From: Pedococcus sp. 5OH_020
GTDB taxonomy: Bacteria; Actinomycetota; Actinomycetes; Actinomycetales; Dermatophilaceae
Reading direction: 5' to 3'
Assembly: GCF_027812955.1 (NCBI RefSeq)
Contig: NZ_JAPYZV010000009.1
Location: 1 to 64,000 of the forward strand
DNA length: 64,000 nucleotides
Within the stretch, counting starts at the first letter, position 1. Each line of letters opens with the position of its first letter. The notes below the pieces were generated by a model. The model did not search any database. It was given only the letters and a program-made list of their open reading frames with translations, and had not been told where the DNA came from. The position numbers were made by a program, and so were the translations under genes. Shown here piece by piece: positions 56,904 to 64,000 of this stretch.

Positions 56904-58325
56904 ATGCCCGCCATCGGGTATGCCGCCCGGGCTGCTCTCCGACGCCGGTCGGCCGGTCGCTCGCGCCGCAACCACGACAGCGAACTGCCGGCCCTGCTTC
57001 CGCGCGCTGGAGAAACCGGACCGGATGCTCTTCGGTCACACCGAGCGTTCCGTGTACCCTCGCACCGAGCGACCTCCGATGTGCTGGCTGGCGCCTACCC
57101 GTTCCTCGCGGAGGCAGGCCTTGGCAGCGAAGGCGTCTACGTCGGGCAGGACGCCTGGTCCGGAGGTGGGTTCTGCTTCGACCCCTGGGAGCTCTATCGC
57201 CAGGGCGTTCTCACCAACCCGAACTGCCTCCTCGCAGGCGTCGTTGGCAAAGGCAAGTCATTCCTCGCCAAGTCTTTAGCCACCCGATCCATCGCCTTTG
57301 GCAAACGCGTCTACGTGCCTGGCGACCCCAAGGGTGAATGGTCCAACGTTGCCGACGCGGTCGGAGGGGCTGCCATCCGCCTCGGCCCGGGATCGAGCAA
57401 CCGCCTGAACCCCTTGGATCCGGGCCCCAAACCAGCCAACCTCACCGACGCCGACTGGCAAGGGTTGCTCAGGTCTCGACGGCGCGCGCTGCTCGGATCC
57501 ATGTCACAAGCCGCCCTTGGACGGCCACTGCATCCGATCGAGCATACGAGCTTGGACATTGCGCTCGCCTGCGCTTGCAACGTGGCCGCCGTCCCGGTCC
57601 TGACTTACGTTGTCGATCACCTCTTCGCACCGAGAACACCGCACGGTCTCGGCATGAGCAGCGGCCAGCTCGCCGAGGCCTCGAGGGATGTCGGGCACGC
57701 CCTGCGCCGGCTCGTCGCCGGGGACCTCGCCGGCCTCTTCGATGGACCATCCACCGTCAAGTTCGACCCGAACTTGCCCATGATCTCCCTAGACCTGTCC
57801 CGTATCCACGGCTCGGACGAGCTCATGGCCATGGTGATGACGTGCGCATCGGCATGGATGGAGGCGGCGCTCGCCCAGCCGGACGGCGGCCAAAGGTGGG
57901 TCATCTATGACGAGGCGTGGCGGCTCATGCGCCAACCCGCACTCCTCGCCCGCATGCAGTCGCAATGGAAGCTTTCCCGCGGCCTGGGCATCGCCAACCT
58001 GCTCATCGTCCACCGGCTCTCAGACCTCGACGCCGTCGGTGAAGCCGGCTCAGAAGCCCGGGCTCTGGCACGCGGCCTGTTGGCCGACTGCTCGACCCGC
58101 ATCATCTACCACCAGGAGGCCTCCGAGATCCACTCAACAGCCTCTCTACTAGCACTCAGCAGCGCGGAGGCACATCAGATCGCCGAACTACAACGCGGCG
58201 AAGGACTCTGGCAGGTCACCAGGCGCTCCTTCGTCGTCAGGCATCAGGCGACCGACGACGAGACTGGGGTTTTCAATACCAGCCTCCGCATGCAGCCACA
58301 GAGCGAATGCGTGGATGCTCAGTGA
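56904..58325 (+). CDS. VirB4-like conjugation ATPase
   Basis: The 473-residue ATPase has Walker A GVVGKGKSFLAKS near residue 115, Walker B RWVIYDEAWRLM, and a following RGLGIANLLIVHRLSD segment typical of VirB4/TraC motors. It would power pilus or channel assembly. The length fits the C-terminal half of VirB4, with the SCO6880-type protein as the missing half. It is the last gene of the cluster in view; no VirD4 coupling ATPase follows, which suggests loss or displacement. Confidence 0.85.
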   Translation: MPAIGYAARAALRRRSAGRSRRNHDSELPALLPRAGETGPDALRSHRAFRVPSHRATSDVLAGAYPFLAEAGLGSEGVYVGQDAWSGGGFCFDPWELYRQGVLTNPNCLLAGVVGKGKSFLAKSLATRSIAFGKRVYVPGDPKGEWSNVADAVGGAAIRLGPGSSNRLNPLDPGPKPANLTDADWQGLLRSRRRALLGSMSQAALGRPLHPIEHTSLDIALACACNVAAVPVLTYVVDHLFAPRTPHGLGMSSGQLAEASRDVGHALRRLVAGDLAGLFDGPSTVKFDPNLPMISLDLSRIHGSDELMAMVMTCASAWMEAALAQPDGGQRWVIYDEAWRLMRQPALLARMQSQWKLSRGLGIANLLIVHRLSDLDAVGEAGSEARALARGLLADCSTRIIYHQEASEIHSTASLLALSSAEAHQIAELQRGEGLWQVTRRSFVVRHQATDDETGVFNTSLRMQPQSECVDAQ

Positions 58326-58674
58326 CCTCGCGGCAAGGGCGTGTGCAGTCCTAGCCCGGAGAGCGAAGCGGCGAAGCATCCGCTGGGTGCCGAAGCTTTC
58401 CGACGAGCGATGATGGCCGTCCCACTCATAAGCACTCACCCCATGCCTCAGTGCGCCGCACGATCGACGAGAACGTATGGCGCGACCCTCCCCGGGGTTT
58501 CGGATGAATCCAGCCCGGCGGCCTGGACATCTCCAGCCCGGGCTGTCAACTGAGCGCCCCGTCAGCCTGCCAGGAGCAGCGCCGGCTCGGGCTGCAGACG
58601 GCGCGCCAGGCATCGGGGCACCGTGCATTGTGACTCCTGTCGACGTCGACGATGCCGGGTGCGAGGCTGGGGTC
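58326..58674. other. junction stretch without a gene
   Basis: These 349 bases between the VirB4-like gene and the cupin gene contain no frame with a ribosome binding site or family resemblance. In related clusters a coupling protein gene would be expected here. The stretch probably marks a recombination junction between the transfer genes and the cargo that holds CBASS. Confidence 0.4.
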
Positions 58675-59010
58675 ATGGAGAAGTCGTCCCTCACCGCCCT
58701 CGCCCGTGAGCAGTTGCAGATGGCGAAGCATGCGGCCAGCGGCCGCAGCTCGGACACCGTCTACGGTGGTCACGAGCACGTCCTTCGCCAGACGGTGATC
58801 GCAATCATGGCTGGGCGTGAGCTCAGCGAGCACGAGAATCCGGGAGAAGCCACCGTGCATGTGCTGCTCGGGAGAGTGCGCCTCAATGGCGACGGACACT
58901 CGTGGGAGGGGTCACCGGGCGACCTGCTCATCATCCCGCCTGCCCGGCACTCCCTCGAGGCGCTTGAGGACTCCGCGGTCCTGCTCACGGTGGCGAAAAC
59001 GGGCACCTGA
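58675..59010 (+). CDS. small cupin-domain protein
   Basis: The 111-residue protein has a single cupin barrel, with the first motif around GRELSEHENPGEATVHVLLG (metal ligands His and Glu) and the second around GDLLIIPPARHSLEALED. Such proteins bind a metal and a small molecule, or serve as regulators. The N-terminal helix (LAREQLQMAKHAASGRSS) precedes it. It stands alone, tail-to-tail with the CBASS operon, and its task is unknown. Confidence 0.85.
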   Translation: MEKSSLTALAREQLQMAKHAASGRSSDTVYGGHEHVLRQTVIAIMAGRELSEHENPGEATVHVLLGRVRLNGDGHSWEGSPGDLLIIPPARHSLEALEDSAVLLTVAKTGT

Positions 59011-59279
59011 AGCGACCTCGCGGCTCTGCGTTACCGCCCGCCGTCGTGGCAGTGGTGTGCAGATGGTCCACCCTTGAAGCCGCTGCTTTTCGCCCACTAT
59101 GGGCCACCCTCCTCGCCGCACCTGGTGACGCAGGAGCCCAAGAGCAGACCTCGATGTGTTTTGCGCGAGGCCGGCCCCGAGCCCACCGTGGTGTTGCTGG
59201 AGCTGGCCAGGACCGCTGAACCTAGTCGAATGTCAGTACGACCTCGGCTCAGGCCGGGTAGCCGACTGGCTCGGCATGC

Positions 59280-61223
59280 TCAAGCCGGTGCGACCGGGTA
59301 GGGCACGTATCGGTGTCCGGGAATGACGTCTGAGTGCGGCAGTGCCATGAGGTGCGCGCCACAACCGGCAATGGTGAGGTGCCTCGCGATAAACGTGAGC
59401 AGGCCGCCACCAAGGGCGGCTAGGTCGGCTGCGGACCCGTGGAAGGTCGGTGCCGAACATCCGCGCGTCGGGACGAACTCGTCTCCGGGTCCCGGCTCTT
59501 CCCAGAAGTACCGGTAGCGCTCCAGAGTACTGTCGGCGCGCACCGTGTCGCGCAGGTGGTGGTCCATGTCGGTCATGGAGGCAACGCAATCTGGCGGGTT
59601 GACTATGGCGTAGCCGAGGGTGCCACTACGCGCATCGGTGGCTACCTGCGCGATGAACGCCTTCCGCTGAGGATTTTTTGCGATGATGTCGAGTTGCTTT
59701 GCGACCTTCAGACTGATGGTCGCGTCGATGACGAGATAGGCGCTGAGCGCGACCTGGCTCAGTTCGGACGTGCTGAGCCGACCATGCACATCTACCTGAA
59801 CAGTGTCACTAATGGCCTTCAGGCGGTCACGCAGAGCCGAGACTTTGCTGGCCCCGATGTCGTCCTCGACGTAGTCCTGTCGGACGAGCAGTCCGCCGGT
59901 GACGCGCCCGTAGTCGCTGATGACGACTCGGTGCGCTCCGGCACGCACGACGAACTCAGCGATCCACGAGCCAAGACCTCCGCAACCGAGGATGACCACG
60001 GTCCTGTCGTTCAGGGCAGCGACTGGTCGGCCGGCGTCACGACGAGTGGTGACCGCTGCGCGCTCATCGGACACAAAGCACCATTCAATGGGTGCGGCCA
60101 TGTTGATGCGTTCCAGATCGTAGGGGATGAGGCTCGTGGACTTGTTGCGCACGAGCTGTCGGAGGTCGTCTGCGAGTTCGGGGGGCAGTTGAAGTCCCAG
60201 CAGGTGGCGAGGTCCCCCCGCCGGGTGCGGGACGGCCAAGATGAGCCTCTGCGGGGTCCCGACAGGGTTGCGACACGCACTGGCGGCAAGCGCGGTGAAC
60301 AACGCAGCATCTGGCGTCGTCTCGTATGGCGGTGGCTCTGCCTCGGGATAGTGACCTGCCAACCACTGCGGTGACGTCCAGCCTCGGCCTGCGACGAATG
60401 CCCGGTCGGCGTAGCAGGGCGGATGCGCCGTAGGCCTCGGGCGGGCTGCGGACCGGAATGCCAGTCCTAGAGGGCGGGGCTGTCGAATGAGTGCGAGAAG
60501 CTGGCCTAGTGAGTCGTGACCGGCTCCCAGCGGCATGTCGGAGTCGGCGAAGAAGATGGGTACATGCGTGGGCTCTGGATCGCGCTGCACCTCGGAGTCC
60601 AGATCGAGCCGCTGCCCAGTCCGCCGACTGAGGCGCGCCGTGGCAACTCTGGCCCTGGGCTCGGGTAGGTGCCTGACGACAATACTCAGGGAGCCAGGAG
60701 TGACGTGCGGTACGCCTCCGACGGCGTGAAAGAGAGCAGTGTCGGGGTTGAAGTCGTTCTGGGAGGCCTTCCCAATCCAGTCCCACAGACGGTTGAGCAC
60801 ACCGTTCTTATCGTTGACGCCCACATCCGGGTCCCACTCGCGGGACTCGTCGAGATAGAGGCAGAGGTAGAAGCCCGACAGGACGTGGGGCGTGCCGATG
60901 AACCGCCCGTGCTCCAGGATCACAGTTGGTGGCTGGTCGTCGGTCGGCCCAATGAAGAGGAGGAAGTCCTCAACTGCCTTGAAACGCAGGCCGTCAGCTG
61001 TGGGCGTGGGGAGGTCGGCCGTGTGGAGGGCGAAGCGAACCATGACGTTCCCAGCGTCGTCCCTCGTCTGAGCACCGACAGTCAGGAGGTCAGGCTGGCC
61101 TTTGGCCTGGGCGCGCAGGTCTGCCAGCACTCGCCGTTGCCACTTGGTGAGCGCTGGTCGCGATGGCTCTCTTCGAGTCACCCAGCCTTGCCGCTTCGAC
61201 TGGAAGAAGATCCCGACCTGCAC
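59280..61223 (-). CDS. cap2: CBASS Cap2: E2-E1 fusion (ubiquitin-conjugation-like)
   Basis: Counting from the GTG at 61223 (647 residues), residues 20 to about 170 form an E2-like domain. Its catalytic cysteine is near 121 in HVLSGFYLCLYLD, followed by NRLWDWIGKA. Residues about 405-640 form a ThiF/E1 domain with the nucleotide loop ILGCGGLGSW, the aspartate in VVISDYGRV and a probable catalytic cysteine near 589 in PTRGCSAPTF. In type II CBASS this protein joins the C terminus of the CD-NTase to a target and so primes it. The start is uncertain: GTG at 61235 or 61181 are alternatives, and all overlap the CD-NTase gene by about 90-150 bases. Confidence 0.88.
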   Translation of the reverse strand: MQVGIFFQSKRQGWVTRREPSRPALTKWQRRVLADLRAQAKGQPDLLTVGAQTRDDAGNVMVRFALHTADLPTPTADGLRFKAVEDFLLFIGPTDDQPPTVILEHGRFIGTPHVLSGFYLCLYLDESREWDPDVGVNDKNGVLNRLWDWIGKASQNDFNPDTALFHAVGGVPHVTPGSLSIVVRHLPEPRARVATARLSRRTGQRLDLDSEVQRDPEPTHVPIFFADSDMPLGAGHDSLGQLLALIRQPRPLGLAFRSAARPRPTAHPPCYADRAFVAGRGWTSPQWLAGHYPEAEPPPYETTPDAALFTALAASACRNPVGTPQRLILAVPHPAGGPRHLLGLQLPPELADDLRQLVRNKSTSLIPYDLERINMAAPIEWCFVSDERAAVTTRRDAGRPVAALNDRTVVILGCGGLGSWIAEFVVRAGAHRVVISDYGRVTGGLLVRQDYVEDDIGASKVSALRDRLKAISDTVQVDVHGRLSTSELSQVALSAYLVIDATISLKVAKQLDIIAKNPQRKAFIAQVATDARSGTLGYAIVNPPDCVASMTDMDHHLRDTVRADSTLERYRYFWEEPGPGDEFVPTRGCSAPTFHGSAADLAALGGGLLTFIARHLTIAGCGAHLMALPHSDVIPGHRYVPYPVAPA

Positions 61224-62181
61224 CCCCGGCGGCACCTGCTCCGATGGCGGGAAACTTGGACCCTTTGGTGTCGGAGTCGGCTGCCGCGAAGCCGGTTCCG
61301 AAGAGTTCGCGCCAGAGTGCCAGGCTTTCGTCCTCATCGGTCTGCACGAGGGCTGCGGAGATCTTGGTGTCGAGCTTCTGGATCTCCGTGCGGAATTGCT
61401 GGTACTTAGTCTCGGTCCAGCGGTGGGTGAAGACGGCGCTCTCCCCAGCCTCGACCTCAGGGAGAGTTTCGTTCTCGCGGACCCACTCGGCGAGGTCCGA
61501 CACGATGCGACCCAGCGCGACAGGGACGTTGGCGTAGCTCTTGGCATCAGCCAGCACGTTCTCTGGCTTGATCGTAATTCCAACGACGGTTGTCAGGATG
61601 ATGGAGACCGTGTCCTTGTACCAACCGCGGTGGTCGCGCAGGTACTTCAATAGCCGAATGACCCGACGCATATTTCCGTCGGCGAGGTCGTCCTTCTCTT
61701 TCATCCACGTGGTGAACTCGTCCGAGTTGCTCGCTTCCCACTCGTCTGTCTCGGCGTTGATAATGTGCTCTCCCTCATCGGCCCGATTCACGTAGGGCAC
61801 AACGTCGACGTGCATGTCGTTCGCATAGGAGACCCGGACACAGCGGTTCTTAGCCTCTACTGGCTTGTCCATCTCGCCATAAACAGGATCTTTATCGAGA
61901 GCTTGGAAGACCGCATTGTTGTACTGGGCAGGGGACCAACCTGGCACCTCTTCGAGTTCGAGCATGAAGTCTGCGTCGAACTCAAGCTCCTTCGGCGGAT
62001 TGATGATCGTTCGCTGCGCCCATGAGCCCTGGCGCTTCTTGCTGAGGACGCTCGCGTCAGGTTTCGCGGCCTTAATGGCGGCATAGATCTTGTCGACGCG
62101 GTCGGCGAGGCTGTCGAGTTTCCCATCGGGAAGGTTGACTGTGTTCTCCAGCAGGGCGTTGAAGTCAGTCACGTGTTCCAT
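61090..62181 (-). CDS. CBASS CD-NTase (cyclic oligonucleotide synthase)
   Basis: The 363-residue nucleotidyltransferase has the CD-NTase active site: GSWAQ at 52-56, the metal-binding pair Asp69-x-Asp71 in LEFDADFMLE and the third acid near Asp126 in MHVDVVPYV. On phage infection it would make a cyclic di- or trinucleotide that activates the phospholipase. AAGGGGG lies upstream of the ATG, and the start overlaps the effector gene by 13 bases. The last 50 residues are a low-complexity Ala/Arg/Gly-rich tail (AIGAGAAGGAGRDLL..., ending GQRPA) encoded over the Cap2 start. This tail would be the Cap2 conjugation site. The nucleotide product cannot be deduced. Confidence 0.9.
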   Translation of the reverse strand: MEHVTDFNALLENTVNLPDGKLDSLADRVDKIYAAIKAAKPDASVLSKKRQGSWAQRTIINPPKELEFDADFMLELEEVPGWSPAQYNNAVFQALDKDPVYGEMDKPVEAKNRCVRVSYANDMHVDVVPYVNRADEGEHIINAETDEWEASNSDEFTTWMKEKDDLADGNMRRVIRLLKYLRDHRGWYKDTVSIILTTVVGITIKPENVLADAKSYANVPVALGRIVSDLAEWVRENETLPEVEAGESAVFTHRWTETKYQQFRTEIQKLDTKISAALVQTDEDESLALWRELFGTGFAAADSDTKGSKFPAIGAGAAGGAGRDLLPVEAARLGDSKRAIATSAHQVATASAGRPARPGQRPA

Positions 62182-63215
62182 AAGGAGCCCCCTTCGGGCG
62201 TTTGGTCGGAGCGTTGGTCGCTGTGCGGCGTGGGCGGCGGCAGCGGGGTAAAGGGCGGGGCCGCGTGGCCGGCGAACTTCGCGGTGAACTCAGGGGCCAA
62301 GTTCCGGCTGACAGTGGACGCGTACCCCCTGACCGATTCGGCCCTGATCCGATCAAGGGCGAACTTGCCGGGTGGCACGGGCGCGTCGAAGCGCACGAAG
62401 TTCTCAAACCCGACCAGGTGCATGGCCGTACCCATGCCACCTCGGCTGCTGGCGTTGAGAATCACGCCAGCGGCCTTCGGTCCCCAGCGGAGGAGGCCGG
62501 CCGTCTGCAACCGGTCGACGTTGTCAGTGAAGGGTTCCATCGTCCCCACGTTCAACACGCGCATGGCGTCCAGCGGAACTCCGAGCATGCTGCGTGCCTC
62601 ACCGATAGCCAGCACCGAGGGGTTATTGGCCCAGACCCCTCCGTCGATGAGCGGCGCGTCGTGGACACGGGCCGCTCGGAAGTACGTGGGAGCCGCAGTC
62701 GTCGCCAGAGCGACGTCGACCATCTTGATACGCCAGTCCCTGGTAAGGCGATCGCCGTGACGGGTCTTGAAGATGTGCACCTCGCCGCGCTGCAGATCCC
62801 ACGACGGGACAACCAAGCGCACGCAGCTGTCGCCCAGCGTTCGGTCCCCAAAAACTTCGACCAGCACGTCCCGCAGCACGTCGCTGTTGTAGGCGGGGCG
62901 TCGAAGGCGACTCAGCCGTGCGCGATGCTGCAACCGGCTGGGGAAAACCCGGTCGACAAGGTCACCGAAGTGCTCGGCGATCTCCTTCGGCCTCAGACCT
63001 GCACCGAGTCCGAGCGCCACGATGCCACCGGCCGAGGTCCCGGCGACCATATCGAAGTGGTCTGTGACCCTGACGCCCAAATCGTCCTCGAGGTGCGCGA
63101 GGACGTGGGCGGCGAACAAGGCCTTCGCCCCTCCGCCGTCTAGCGCCAGAATCTGGAAACGGTCACCTTCGAAAGGGTCAGAAGTCGGGCCGTGCGTGGC
63201 ATATGAGCCAGTCAT
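62169..63215 (-). CDS. capV: CBASS effector CapV, patatin-like phospholipase
   Basis: The 348-residue protein has the full patatin catalytic set: the DGGGAKAL oxyanion loop, nucleophile Ser61 in AGTSAGGIV and Asp191 in LIDGGVWANNP. As a CapV-type effector it would be switched on by the cyclic nucleotide and break down the membrane, killing the infected cell. The start MTGSYATHG is preferred because GGGAG is six bases upstream; an earlier ATG at 63284 gives a longer product. It is the first gene of the three-gene operon. Confidence 0.9.
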   Translation of the reverse strand: MTGSYATHGPTSDPFEGDRFQILALDGGGAKALFAAHVLAHLEDDLGVRVTDHFDMVAGTSAGGIVALGLGAGLRPKEIAEHFGDLVDRVFPSRLQHRARLSRLRRPAYNSDVLRDVLVEVFGDRTLGDSCVRLVVPSWDLQRGEVHIFKTRHGDRLTRDWRIKMVDVALATTAAPTYFRAARVHDAPLIDGGVWANNPSVLAIGEARSMLGVPLDAMRVLNVGTMEPFTDNVDRLQTAGLLRWGPKAAGVILNASSRGGMGTAMHLVGFENFVRFDAPVPPGKFALDRIRAESVRGYASTVSRNLAPEFTAKFAGHAAPPFTPLPPPTPHSDQRSDQTPEGGSLWNT

Positions 63216-63485
63216 CTTGTTCTCCCGATCCCTTTCGGTTGTCTGCTTGGCAGCGTAGGGACGTCCGCCGACAACGTTGGCCACGAGCAGCCCGTGCGCC
63301 TTGTCGGGGAGGACCCCTTCGTCTGTGCCATGACGCCCCGCTCCTGTGATACGACCTCCGGTCAGCGCCGCGGCTACCCGCGCCTCCGTTCCAGAGTCGC
63401 ATCCGCGAACGACGATGCGCGGTTACCCGCGCTTCGTCGGCGTGTCGCGGCTAGCCGCGCGCGCAGGTGGCGACATGCTCTTGGC

Positions 63486-63662
63486 ATGGCTGAGACCAGC
63501 AACAAGCGAAGCCGCCGAGGTACTGACGTCCGCCGGCGTCATCACCAGGTGGGTGTTCGGTTGCTTCCCGAGGAATTGGAGAAGCTGCGGGGCCTAGCGG
63601 AGCGCTATGGCGTCTCACCCGCCGAGGTGCTCCGACGAGCGCTCCTGACCGATTCCCTCTAA
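63486..63662 (+). CDS. small ribbon-helix-helix protein
   Basis: The 58-residue protein has a basic N terminus (SNKRSRRGTDVRRRHH) and a ribbon-helix-helix domain: strand QVGVRLLPEE, helices LEKLRGLAERYG and SPAEVLRRALLT. Such proteins are plasmid repressors, antitoxins or MobC-like accessory factors. The ATG at 63486 is the start that gives only this domain. It is divergent from the CBASS operon and could regulate it or belong to the adjacent backbone. Confidence 0.65.
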   Translation: MAETSNKRSRRGTDVRRRHHQVGVRLLPEELEKLRGLAERYGVSPAEVLRRALLTDSL

Positions 63663-64000
63663 GTCGGCCCGCGACCTCAGGGCAATCCTCCCTTTTCGGA
63701 CCCTCGCTGGCGCGCCGGGCAGCGCGTCGCGCACGTCACGTCGTCCGGGCCGCGCCTGACGTCCTTCCGCCGCATCACGGCGCGCCGACGGTTGTCGATA
63801 GTCGGCCGCGTACGCAGTTCAAGACGGTTTGCAGCCGGCGAGGGCGGCCGGGCCCGCTCCATTACGGGTCTGGTGGCCTGAGCCCTGGTGGTCTGTGCAG
63901 CCGAACACGGCGCGGCACACCCAGCGGGCCCTTAGCGTCGGCCGCCACGGAAATATGTCAATCAGCAAGAGGCCTGGTTGCAAGCAGGCGGTCTGCGTGA
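63663..64000. other. right-end stretch without a supported gene
   Basis: The last 338 bases contain only short shadow frames. No repeat, tRNA or motif was recognised. The stretch may be the upstream region of a gene outside the window. Confidence 0.4.

Noticed and set aside
59439-60374. Plus-strand open frame of 311 codons over Cap2
   Set aside because: The Cap2 frame carries E1 and E2 motifs on the minus strand; the plus frame has no motif and no ribosome binding site.
63363-63460. Repeated TACCCGCGC segments as iterons
   Set aside because: The two or three similar pieces are short, unevenly spaced and typical of GC-rich noise, so an origin of replication is not claimed.

Overview
The window is high-GC DNA with GTG and TTG starts and many 4-bp ATGA/GTGA gene overlaps. 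It also carries an actinobacterial type of conjugation cluster (DUF6112, SCO6880-type and VirB4-like proteins). The host is therefore most likely an actinobacterium; the sequence alone does not give a genus. No tRNA, rRNA or CRISPR array was seen. The density of insertion sequences, gene remnants and conjugation genes marks this as an accessory region, either a plasmid or an integrated conjugative element.

Layout. Positions 1-114 hold the end of an IS256-type element next to a tyrosine-recombinase tail remnant. From 523 to 4067 (minus strand) there is a small operon of two alpha/beta hydrolases, an enoyl-CoA hydratase and a CGNR-type zinc-finger regulator. A decayed acyl-CoA synthetase trace, a flavin reductase and an HxlR regulator follow. 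An IS21 element lies at 7153-9346; its istB has a nonsense codon. From 9.6 to 25.6 kb (minus) and 26.0 to 36.1 kb (plus) lies a large divergent carbohydrate-catabolism locus. Its parts are a sugar ABC importer without its own ATPase, a GH88 unsaturated-uronyl hydrolase, and four Gfo/Idh/MocA oxidoreductases. It also has SDRs, a KDPG/KHG aldolase with a small kinase, a DHDPS-family lyase, and an FAH-family sugar-acid dehydratase candidate coupled to an aldehyde dehydrogenase. A TIM-barrel isomerase, an aldo/keto reductase, and IclR and LacI regulators complete it, with a GH78 rhamnosidase remnant at its edge. A secreted GH5 enzyme follows after a very strong hairpin.

The sequence shows two operator classes that tie the locus together. 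A conserved 35-bp site overlaps the promoters of the solute-binding protein gene and of the phytanoyl-CoA dioxygenase operon. A LacI-type site occurs upstream of the aldolase and at the predicted start point of the plus-strand operon.

From 38.7 kb the window becomes a mobile-element backbone: a frameshifted IS30, an IS256 fragment, a MobF relaxase-helicase with a one-base frameshift, a ParB-like protein, and a second IS21 copy inserted in a small 91-codon gene. Next come an HD-domain protein, a NUDIX hydrolase and a DUF5919-type regulator, then a partial type IV secretion cluster (50.3-58.3 kb) that ends at the VirB4-like ATPase with no coupling protein in view. The right end carries a cupin gene, a type II-like CBASS anti-phage operon (patatin effector CapV, CD-NTase, E1-E2 fusion Cap2, no Cap3 protease seen) and a small ribbon-helix-helix protein.

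How it may work together (inference): glycans containing uronate or rhamnose are cleaved, and the sugars are imported and oxidised by Gfo/Idh/SDR enzymes. They are then split by aldolase, or dehydrated and oxidised toward 2-oxoglutarate, with gene expression relieved by LacI/IclR effectors. The conjugation genes would have spread this island, and CBASS protects its host.
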